Source of the DNA: DASYTH01 sp035712165
Lineage (GTDB): Bacteria > Actinomycetota > Actinomycetes > Mycobacteriales > Pseudonocardiaceae
Direction of reading: 5' to 3'
Assembly (NCBI RefSeq): GCF_035712165.1
Contig: NZ_DASTBH010000386.1
Location: 1 to 28,260 of the forward strand
DNA length: 28,260 nt
This document shows positions 6,984-12,926 of the stretch, piece by piece. The translations under genes were made by a program, and so were the position numbers. Each line of letters begins with the position of its first letter. The stretch's first letter is position 1. Below the pieces are notes generated by a model. That model was given only the letters and a program-made list of their open reading frames with translations. It had not been told where the DNA came from and did no database searches.

Positions 6984-7523
6984 ATGAGCTGGGAAGTGCT
7001 GTTCCTCGGGTTCGTGCTCAGCCTGGACAACTTCCGGGTGTCCATCGCGCTCGGCACCGTCCCGTTCGGACTGCGGCGGGCAGTGCAGGTCGCGTTGGTG
7101 TTCGGGTTGTGGGATGCGGTCATGCCGCTGGTCGGACTGCTGATCGGTCGCCAGGTCGGGGAGTTCGTCGGCGATATCGGCGAACTGGTGGGCGCGGTGG
7201 CGCTCGGCGGGTACGGCCTGTATCTCGTCATTTCGGCGCTGCGCAATCCTGAGCCGGACGAGTTGGACCACCCGTGGGCGCTGTTCGGCATTCCGCTGAC
7301 GTTGAGCCTGGACAACCTGTTCGCCGGGGCGAGCCTGGGCATCCTCGGTCTCTCACCGTGGTTCTCGGCCGCCGTTTTCGGGACCATGACGGCGGTGCTG
7401 TCCCTGGTCGGGCTGCGGCTCGGCCGGGCGGCGGCGCGCCTGGTCCGGATCCGCCCGGATCTGGTGAGCGGGGTGACCCTGATCATCGCGGCCGCGGCGC
7501 TTCCGTTGGTGTTCGGCGGTTAG
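6984..7523 (+). CDS. Manganese efflux pump, MntP-like
   Basis: A 179-residue membrane protein of the MntP family, which exports Mn(II) across the cytoplasmic membrane. It has six hydrophobic segments and two internally related halves, marked by FVLSLDNFRVSIALG near the N-terminus and LTLSLDNLFAGASLG in the middle; the paired Asp-Asn motifs are family signatures for metal transport. The ATG at 6984 has no good Shine-Dalgarno sequence. It overlaps as ATGA the stop of a six-codon ORF (6967-6987, MADASS), which may couple its translation. I see no clear manganese riboswitch in the 117-bp gap upstream. The 3' end overlaps the end of pqqE by 41 bp on the opposite strand. The link with the two heme peroxidase/catalase genes is unproven. 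Confidence 0.87.
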   Translation: MSWEVLFLGFVLSLDNFRVSIALGTVPFGLRRAVQVALVFGLWDAVMPLVGLLIGRQVGEFVGDIGELVGAVALGGYGLYLVISALRNPEPDELDHPWALFGIPLTLSLDNLFAGASLGILGLSPWFSAAVFGTMTAVLSLVGLRLGRAAARLVRIRPDLVSGVTLIIAAAALPLVFGG

Positions 7524-8601
7524 CGCGAACCTGGTGCGGGCGGGGGACCAGCGGAAGGTCCCGCGGGCCGGCGTTGGCCGCCTCGACCGCCCGGACCACC
7601 AGGTCGTGGTCGGGCGCCAGGTGGCAGACCGGGTCGGTGCGGGCCGCATCGCCGGTGAGCTGGAACGCCTGGCAGCGGCACCCGCCGAAGTCCAGCTCCC
7701 GGCGGGCGCAGGTCCGGCACGGGTCCGGCATCCAGCCGGTGCCCCGGAACGCGGTCATCACCGGCGCGTCCGACCAGATCCGGTCCAGCGGCTCGTCGCG
7801 CACACTGGCCCGCGGCAACGGCAGCGACTGGGCGGCCGGGCAGGGCAGCACGTCGCCGTTCGGCGTGACGGTGAGCTGCCGGGCGGCCCAGCCACCCATG
7901 CAGGGCTTGGGATAGCGGCTGTAGTAGTCGGGAACGACGTAGCTGACGGCGATCCGGTCCCGCAGCCGCTCGCGGGCGGCCCGCACGACGGCCTCGGCCG
8001 CCTCGAGCTGGGCCCGGCTGGGCAACAGCGCGTCCCGGTTGCGCCAGGCCCACCCGTAGTACTGGGTGTTGGCCAGCTCCACCCGGTCCGCGCCCACCTC
8101 CTCGGCCAGCGCCAGCACCTCGGCGACCCGGTCGATGTTGTGCCGGTGCAGCACCACGTTCACGGTCAGCGGCCAGCCCAGCTCCTTGACCACGCCCATC
8201 GCCTCGATCTTGCGCGCGAAGGACGGGACGCCGGCGATCCGGTCGGAGGCCGCCGGTTCGGCATCCTGGATGCTCACCTGCACGTGGTCCAGGCCGGCGG
8301 TGCGCAACCGCTCGGCCGTGCGCCGGGACAGCCCCAGGGCACTGGTCACCAGGTTGGTGTAGAGGCCGAGGTCGTGCGCCCGGGTCACGATGTCCACCAG
8401 ATCCTTGCGCAGCAAGGGTTCCCCGCCGGAGAGGTGGCACTGCAGCACCCCCAGGTCGGCGGCCTCGGCCAGCACCCGCTGCCACTCGCCGGTGCCGAGC
8501 TCGTCGGTGTAGCCGGCCAGGTTCACCGGGTTGGAGCAGTACGAGCAGGCCAGCGGGCAGCGGTAGGTCAGCTCGGCAAGCAACCCGAAGGGTCTGTCCA
8601 T
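7483..8601 (-). CDS. pqqE: PqqE, radical SAM enzyme of PQQ biosynthesis
   Basis: PqqE links the Glu and Tyr side chains of the PqqA peptide, the first step of PQQ formation. The 372-residue protein has the radical SAM [4Fe-4S] motif CxxxCxxC at Cys15, Cys19 and Cys22 (RCPLACSYC). It also has the glycine motif SGGEPLL and a C-terminal SPASM/twitch region with CPAA, CRTC, GGCRC and DPVCHL for auxiliary clusters. The start ATG lies 3 bp after the pqqD stop, so the genes are coupled. It is the last gene of the pqq operon and its end overlaps the mntP-like gene by 41 bp. All family residues I can check are present. The final residues after LVPRP are basic and variable. Confidence 0.96.
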   Translation of the reverse strand: MDRPFGLLAELTYRCPLACSYCSNPVNLAGYTDELGTGEWQRVLAEAADLGVLQCHLSGGEPLLRKDLVDIVTRAHDLGLYTNLVTSALGLSRRTAERLRTAGLDHVQVSIQDAEPAASDRIAGVPSFARKIEAMGVVKELGWPLTVNVVLHRHNIDRVAEVLALAEEVGADRVELANTQYYGWAWRNRDALLPSRAQLEAAEAVVRAARERLRDRIAVSYVVPDYYSRYPKPCMGGWAARQLTVTPNGDVLPCPAAQSLPLPRASVRDEPLDRIWSDAPVMTAFRGTGWMPDPCRTCARRELDFGGCRCQAFQLTGDAARTDPVCHLAPDHDLVVRAVEAANAGPRDLPLVPRPHQVRANRRTPTEAPRPR

Positions 8602-8604
8602 GAG

Positions 8605-8868
8605 TCAGAGCTCCACACAGCGCCGGGCGGTCAGCCCGGTCAGGAACCGCTGGACCTCGTCGCCCGGGACGTTCTGGTAGCGCGCGCCGAGCGTGGCCAC
8701 GATCTCCGGCACGGTGTGCCGCCCGTCGCAGAGCTCGAGGATGGCCGCGCCGGTTCCGTTCAACACCACCACCGTCTCGGGCAGTTGCAGGATCGGCCGC
8801 TGCCGGATCCGGCAGAAGGTGAGCCGAACATGGCGGGCCAGCCGGGGCCGCGCCGGCGTCGAGTCCAT
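8605..8868 (-). CDS. pqqD: PqqD, PqqA peptide chaperone
   Basis: PqqD binds PqqA and presents it to PqqE through a small winged-helix fold, the founding example of the RiPP recognition element. The 87-residue protein shows the expected order: a basic N-terminus, a beta-strand segment RPILQLPETVVVLNGTGAAILELCDG, and the helix TVPEIVATLGARY. This length is normal for stand-alone PqqD. The ATG at 8868 has GGAG 8 bp upstream. A GTG three codons earlier overlaps the pqqC stop and is an alternative. It sits between pqqC and pqqE. Confidence 0.95.
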   Translation of the reverse strand: MDSTPARPRLARHVRLTFCRIRQRPILQLPETVVVLNGTGAAILELCDGRHTVPEIVATLGARYQNVPGDEVQRFLTGLTARRCVEL

Positions 8869-8873
8869 TGTGG

Positions 8874-9557
8874 TCACTCCGGGTAGGCCGCGTCGATGGC
8901 GTCCATCAGGCTCCACAGGACGTCGCACTTGAACGACAGGGCCTCGACGGCGCGCGCCTGGGACTCGGCGGAGGTGCAGTGCGCGGTGACGACCTCGAGG
9001 GCGTGCGCACAGTCGCGGGGCGCCTGGTCGAGGCGGGCGCGGAAGTACGCGAGGCCGGCCGGGTCGATCCACGGGTACCACAGCTCGAACGCGGCCAGCC
9101 GCTCGGCCATCAGGTCCGGCGCGAACATCTCGGTGAGCGAGGAGGCCACCGCCTCCACCCACGGCCGGGTCCGGGTGAAGTTCACGTAGGCGTCGACGGC
9201 GAACCGCACGCCGGGAACCAGGTGCCGGTGGTCGGTGATCTCGTCGCGGGTCAGCCCGGCCGCCTCGCCGAGGCGCAGCCACGCCTCGATGCCGCCCTCG
9301 CCGGGATGTTGGCCGTCGTGGTCGGTGATCCGCCGGATCCAGCGCCGCCGGACGTCGAGATCCGGGCAGTTGGCCAGGATCGCCGCGTCCTTGCGCGGGA
9401 TGTTCTCCTGGTAGTAGAAGCGGTTGGCCACCCAACCCCGTACCTGCCGGTGGCTCAGCCGGCCGGCGTTCATCCGGACGTGGAACGGATGCTGATGGTG
9501 GTAGCGCCGCGAATGTGCCCGCAACGTGTCGACGAAACCGTCCATAGTCGTTGTCAC
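8874..9557 (-). CDS. pqqC: PqqC, cofactor-less oxidase of the last PQQ step
   Basis: PqqC carries out the final ring closure and oxidation to PQQ with O2, releasing H2O2, without metal or flavin. The 227-residue protein matches the family end to end. With a constant offset of four from the Klebsiella enzyme (as I recall it), the active-site residues are Arg46, Gln50, Arg76, His80, Arg153, Tyr171, Arg175 and Lys210. The position of the usual His154 is Met150 here, in FAPDLMAER. The GTG at 9557 follows GGAGGT by 6 bp and lies 2 bp after the pqqB stop; an ATG four codons later is possible. It is the third pqq gene in operon order and shows normal base composition. Confidence 0.95.
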   Translation of the reverse strand: MTTTMDGFVDTLRAHSRRYHHQHPFHVRMNAGRLSHRQVRGWVANRFYYQENIPRKDAAILANCPDLDVRRRWIRRITDHDGQHPGEGGIEAWLRLGEAAGLTRDEITDHRHLVPGVRFAVDAYVNFTRTRPWVEAVASSLTEMFAPDLMAERLAAFELWYPWIDPAGLAYFRARLDQAPRDCAHALEVVTAHCTSAESQARAVEALSFKCDVLWSLMDAIDAAYPE

Positions 9558-9559
9558 GC

Positions 9560-10450
9560 CTACACCTCCACCTCGAGACCGTCCATGGCCACCTCGATGC
9601 CGCGGTCCGACACGACGCGCCGCTCGGGCGAGTCGGCCAGCAGAACCGGGTTGGTGTTGTTCATGTGTACGAAGATCGTCCGGCGCACGCCGAGCGCGGG
9701 CAGCCGCGCCAGGCTGCCGTCCGGCCCGTCGATGGGCAGGTGACCCATCTCCCGGGAGGTCTTGCCGGCCAGGCCGAGCCGGACCAGTTCGTCGTCGTGC
9801 CAGCAGGTTCCGTCGATCAGCAGGGTGTGGCAGCCGCGCAGCTCCGCGCACACCGCGGGGGTGAGCGCCTGCACGCCCGGCAGGTACACCAGGGTCCCGC
9901 CGCTGCGCTCGTCGGTGAGCCGGTAGCCCACGACGCGGCCGGACTCCTCGCCGGTCGCGAACCGGTCGCGTTTGGTGGTGGGCACCTCGAAGGCCCGGCA
10001 GGACAGCCCGCCGGCCAGGGCCAGGTCCGCGCCGGGGACCACCGCCCGCCACTCGACCGCGCAGTAGCGTTCCAGCGTCCGCAACAGTCCCGAGCCGTCG
10101 CACAGCGTCCGGTGCACCGCGGGCGTGGCGTACAACCGCAGCGCGCGGGCCTCGCGCAACAGCAGCAGACCGAGCGTGTGGTCCAGTTCGGCGTCGGTGA
10201 GCAGCACCGCCTCGATCGGCGTGGTCCGGCCGGCCCGCGGGTGCAGGCCGGGGAACGCCTCGATCTGGCCGCGCACGTCGGGAGAGGCGTTGATCAGGAA
10301 CCACCGGTCGCGGTCGGTGCTGACCGCGACCGACGACTGGGTGCGCGGGATGCCGGACCCGGCGCGGACCGCGGTGCACACCGGGCAACCACAGTTCCAT
10401 TGCGGGGAGCCACCCCCCGCAGCCGAGCCCAGCACCCGCGCCCAGACCAT
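9560..10450 (-). CDS. pqqB: PqqB, metallo-beta-lactamase-fold PQQ biosynthesis protein
   Basis: PqqB is an MBL-fold protein thought to hydroxylate the tyrosine part of the PQQ precursor. The 296-residue sequence has the N-terminal WARVLGSAAGGGSPQWNCGC with the CxCxxC cysteines, the SVAVS/LINASPD strand pair, and the degenerate metal motif LTDAELDHTLGLLLLRE in place of HxHxDH. It also has the late segment FVHMNNTNPVLL. All are PqqB signatures. The start ATG lies 4 bp after the pqqA stop. The family and operon order are clear; the catalytic details come from work on other species. Confidence 0.96.
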   Translation of the reverse strand: MVWARVLGSAAGGGSPQWNCGCPVCTAVRAGSGIPRTQSSVAVSTDRDRWFLINASPDVRGQIEAFPGLHPRAGRTTPIEAVLLTDAELDHTLGLLLLREARALRLYATPAVHRTLCDGSGLLRTLERYCAVEWRAVVPGADLALAGGLSCRAFEVPTTKRDRFATGEESGRVVGYRLTDERSGGTLVYLPGVQALTPAVCAELRGCHTLLIDGTCWHDDELVRLGLAGKTSREMGHLPIDGPDGSLARLPALGVRRTIFVHMNNTNPVLLADSPERRVVSDRGIEVAMDGLEVEV

Positions 10451-10454
10451 CGGT

Positions 10455-10550
10455 CTACTCGTCCAGCTGGTCGAGGTACATGGTCACCTCGGGCGCGACG
10501 CCGATCTCGTCGAACTCGGGCGTCTCCCACACGATGAGCGCGGACTCCAT
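10455..10550 (-). CDS. pqqA: PqqA, PQQ precursor peptide
   Basis: This 31-residue ribosomal peptide is the substrate from which PQQ is cut. It reads MESALIVWETPEFDE, then IGVAPEVTMYLDQLDE. The invariant Glu and Tyr are Glu21 and Tyr25 in EVTMY; PqqE joins them by a C-C bond. The ATG has a strong AGGAGGT (10557-10563) 6 bp upstream, stronger than those of its neighbours, which fits a product needed in excess. It begins 15 bp after the dehydrogenase stop and ends 4 bp before pqqB. It is too short for usual gene-length cut-offs and is easily missed. Confidence 0.95.
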   Translation of the reverse strand: MESALIVWETPEFDEIGVAPEVTMYLDQLDE

Positions 10551-10565
10551 GGATCCACCTCCTAT

Positions 10566-12266
10566 CTACGTCGTCTCCGGCAGAGCGAAAACGATCAGCG
10601 CGCTGCCGTGGCCGGCGCCGAGCATGCCGGGCAGGAACCCCTCGGCCCAACCGCCCCAGCCGACCGGCACGGCGACGTACTGCCGGCCGTCGACCTGGTA
10701 GGTCGTCGGGCTGCTGTGGTGCCCGCTGCCGCACTGGAACTGCCAGAGCTGCTCGCCGGTCCGGGCGTGGAGCGCGTTGAACTCCCCGGAGGGCTCACCG
10801 GCGAACACCAGGTCGCCGCCGGTGGCCAGCACCGAGGCGCACATCGGTAGCTCGTTGCGCCAGCGCCATTTCTCGTCGCCGGCCGCGTCGAACGCGCTGA
10901 CGTAGCCGACCGCTTCCTCGATGTCCACCTGAACCCCGGCGCCCCAGTACGGGATGCTCTCCTTGAACTCCCGGCGCCGCCGGGTGGCCGTGGCCCCGAC
11001 GTCCTGCACCGGGACGTAGAAGAGCTCGGTCCTGGGGCTGTACGCGGCGTGCGTCCATTCCTTGGCGCCTGCGGGGCCGGGGTAGAAGTGGACCGGCACG
11101 CCTTCCTCGTCGGGGTAGACCTTGGGCGTCACCTGGCCGTCCCTGGTGATCGCCCCCCAGGTGATCCGGTCCACGAAGGGGGTGATCCGCACCAGCGAGC
11201 CGTTGGTGCGGTCCAGGACGAAGAAGTAGCCGTTCTTGTCGAAGTGTCCGAGCAGCTTGCGCCCGTCCGACTCGAACAGGATGCATTCGCCGATGCTGTC
11301 GTAGTCCCACAGGTCGTGCGGGGTGCACTGGTAGTGCCAGCGAATCTGACCGGCGTCGACGTCGACGGCGATGATGCTGTCGGTGTAGAGGTTGTCGCCC
11401 TCGCGGACGCCGCCGTCGAAGTCCGGCGCCGGGTTGCCGGTGCCCACGTACAGCAGGTTGGTCTCCGGGTCGAACGTGCCGGTGATCCAGCAGTTCGCGC
11501 CGCCGCGTGCCCACGCCTCACCGTCGGACGGCCAGGTCTCCGAGCCGGGCTCGCCGGGCTTGGGAACCGTGTAGCAGCGCCACTGGTGCTCGCCGGTCTC
11601 GAGGTCGAACGCGTCGAGGTGACCGCGCACCCCGAACTCACCGCCGGAACTGCCGACGATGACCATGTTCTTCACGACCAGCGGTGCGACCGTGGCGCTC
11701 TCGCCGGCCCGCACGTCCCCGTAGGTCTTGTCCCAGACCCGTTTGCCGGTGGTGGCGTCCAGCGCGAGCACGTGCGCGTTGGCCGTGACGAAGAAGACCT
11801 TGTTCTGCGCGACGGCGACCCCGCGGTTGACGTTCCCGCAGCACAGCGACACATCGAACGGAACCGCGTGCTTGTACCGCCAGATCTCGATGCCGGTCTT
11901 CGCGTCCAGCGCCCAGACCCAGCCGTCCCAGCCGGACAGGAACATGATCCCGTCGACGACGATCGGGGCGGCCTCGAACGAGTAGGTCGACGCACCGGCG
12001 ATGAAGCCGCTCACGCCTGCCTGGAAGACCCAGGCGGGGGCGAGCCGCTTGACGTTCTCCGTGTTGATCTGGTCCAGCGGGCTGTACCGCTGGCCGTCGT
12101 AGGCGCCGTAGTAGGTGAGCCAGTTCTGCGGCTCCGATCGGGCGTTGCGGATCCGTTCGTAGTCGACGTCGCGCACCACCGGCGGGGCGACCTCGCCCCC
12201 GGCGACCTTGCCGCTCAGCCTGCCCTGGTCGACGGCCTCGCCCGCGTCCACGTATTCGACGGTCAT
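10566..12266 (-). CDS. PQQ-dependent alcohol dehydrogenase, predicted lanthanide type
   Basis: A 566-residue eight-bladed quinoprotein of the methanol/ethanol dehydrogenase family. Tryptophan-docking repeats such as ALDAKTGIEIW and ALDATTGKRVW recur along the chain. The vicinal disulfide is Cys142-Cys143 (LCCGNVNRG). Metal and catalytic residues are Glu210 (GGEFGVRG), Asn278 (GTGNPAP) and the catalytic Asp321. Asp323, two residues later in LWDYD, is the extra acidic ligand that marks lanthanide-dependent XoxF- and PedH-type enzymes. No heme-binding CxxCH is present. The ATG follows AGGAGG closely, and the N-terminus MTVEYVDAGEAVDQGRL is polar with no signal peptide, which is unusual because known relatives are periplasmic. 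The substrate is unknown. It is co-transcribed with the cupredoxin-like gene and pqqA-E. Confidence 0.93.
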   Translation of the reverse strand: MTVEYVDAGEAVDQGRLSGKVAGGEVAPPVVRDVDYERIRNARSEPQNWLTYYGAYDGQRYSPLDQINTENVKRLAPAWVFQAGVSGFIAGASTYSFEAAPIVVDGIMFLSGWDGWVWALDAKTGIEIWRYKHAVPFDVSLCCGNVNRGVAVAQNKVFFVTANAHVLALDATTGKRVWDKTYGDVRAGESATVAPLVVKNMVIVGSSGGEFGVRGHLDAFDLETGEHQWRCYTVPKPGEPGSETWPSDGEAWARGGANCWITGTFDPETNLLYVGTGNPAPDFDGGVREGDNLYTDSIIAVDVDAGQIRWHYQCTPHDLWDYDSIGECILFESDGRKLLGHFDKNGYFFVLDRTNGSLVRITPFVDRITWGAITRDGQVTPKVYPDEEGVPVHFYPGPAGAKEWTHAAYSPRTELFYVPVQDVGATATRRRREFKESIPYWGAGVQVDIEEAVGYVSAFDAAGDEKWRWRNELPMCASVLATGGDLVFAGEPSGEFNALHARTGEQLWQFQCGSGHHSSPTTYQVDGRQYVAVPVGWGGWAEGFLPGMLGAGHGSALIVFALPETT

Positions 12267-12278
12267 TGCTGCCTCCTC

Positions 12279-12740
12279 CTAGGGCCGCGGCTGGTCGGGA
12301 CGATCGAGGCGAGCCTCGGGCGGCACGTCGCCCAGCACGACGATGGCACCGGTCAGGCCCCGGCCCTCGTCGTTGCCGGTGGGCGAGCTGAACCAGTAGT
12401 AACCCGGTCCGTCGAGGTTGAGCGTCGCCTTTCCCTTCGAATGGTTGACCAGCCAGATGAATTTCCGGTCGCCATTGCTCGGCAGCAGCGCGCAGTGCGT
12501 GTTCAAATCATCGTTGATGAGCGTGAGCTCGATATCACCCCCGTGGGGCATGACCAGAATCGAGGGATCCCAGGCGATCTCGTCGGGCCGGATCCGAATG
12601 GTCGCCGTCATGCGCCCATCGGCCTCCTCGGTCGCCCGTCCAATGCGTCCGGTGCCCAGCACCTGGCCCAGTGCGGCCTTGTTCTGGGCATTCAACCCAA
12701 GCTGCTCCAGTAGGTCGGCTCGCTCCTGTGTGGTCGTCAT
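12279..12740 (-). CDS. Cupredoxin-like protein without a full copper site
   Basis: A 153-residue protein. Residues 45-137 have the cupredoxin strand pattern: IRPDEIAWDPSILVMPHGGDIELTL (residues 50-74), then the NDDLNTHCALLP loop with His82, then GPGYYWFSSPTGNDEGRGLTGAIVVLGD. In copper proteins the last loop carries Cys, His and Met ligands. Here the matching residues are Ser118 or Ser119, Asn123 and Leu129, so a type 1 copper centre is unlikely. The N-terminus MTTTQERADLLEQLGLN is helical and polar, with no signal peptide. The ATG has GGAGGT 9 bp upstream. It is the first gene of the operon, 12 bp before the dehydrogenase, so it probably partners that enzyme in an unknown way. Confidence 0.75.
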   Translation of the reverse strand: MTTTQERADLLEQLGLNAQNKAALGQVLGTGRIGRATEEADGRMTATIRIRPDEIAWDPSILVMPHGGDIELTLINDDLNTHCALLPSNGDRKFIWLVNHSKGKATLNLDGPGYYWFSSPTGNDEGRGLTGAIVVLGDVPPEARLDRPDQPRP

Positions 12741-12786
12741 CGGGGCTTTACCTCCCGATTGTGCGTGCCTAAGAAAACATGACATC

Positions 12787-12830
12787 GAATTTAATTCCCG
12801 CGGCCAGGGGCATAAATCGCCAAAATGGCC
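12787..12830 (-). promoter_or_regulatory. Structured 5' leader of the cupredoxin-dehydrogenase-pqq operon
   Basis: Read on the minus strand, GGCCA (12830-12826) can pair with TGGCC (12806-12802). Inside it, GGC (12821-12819) can pair with GCC (12811-12809) around the loop GATTTAT. An 11-bp palindrome GAATT-T-AATTC follows (12797-12787). All lie in the predicted 94-base untranslated leader. The fold is my own pairing and has not been computed. Confidence 0.35.
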
Positions 12831-12840
12831 GTTAAGTAGC

Positions 12841-12869
12841 ACTTTACGCCGGGTTAATCGGGCCGACAA
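12841..12869 (-). promoter_or_regulatory. Predicted promoter of the cupredoxin-dehydrogenase-pqq operon
   Basis: On the minus strand, TTGTCG (12869-12864) and TAAAGT (12846-12841) are exactly 17 bp apart. Transcription would start near 12834, giving a leader of about 94 bases. The region is AT-rich compared with its surroundings. Confidence 0.6.
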
Positions 12870-12875
12870 GGGCGT

Positions 12876-12891
12876 CCGCCCGTTCCGGCGG
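12876..12891. terminator. Weak hairpin after katG
   Basis: CCGCC (12876-12880) and GGCGG (12887-12891) form a 5-bp GC stem with a 6-base loop, 25 bp after the katG stop. There is no T-run, so termination is uncertain and some read-through into the pqq operon is possible. Confidence 0.25.
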
Positions 12892-12896
12892 GCAAT

Positions 12897-12926
12897 ACCG
12901 TTCGTCCGCCGCCGGCTACCGTTCGT
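12897..12926. promoter_or_regulatory. Tandem LytTR-type binding sites upstream of the pqq operon promoter
   Basis: ACCGTTCGT occurs at 12897-12905 and again at 12918-12926, with 12 bp between them. Both copies match the published LytTR half-site pattern [TA][AC][CA]GTTN[AG][TG], and 12-13 bp is the spacing reported for LytTR dimers. They lie 27 bp upstream of the -35 box. The distal copy overlaps the last codons of katG (Glu-Arg-stop). A LytTR regulator is encoded 2.2 kb upstream in the same block and is the obvious candidate to bind here. Confidence 0.75.

Noticed and set aside
7483..12740. Search for a pqqF/pqqG protease or a cytochrome c partner in the operon
   Set aside because: Neither is present in the window. 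PqqA cleavage must rely on a protease encoded elsewhere, and no CxxCH protein is nearby.
12741..12869. Longer N-terminus for the cupredoxin-like protein containing TRRKVLL, which resembles a twin-arginine motif
   Set aside because: No hydrophobic stretch follows the arginines, the region includes the predicted promoter and leader, and the ATG at 12740 has its own GGAGGT.
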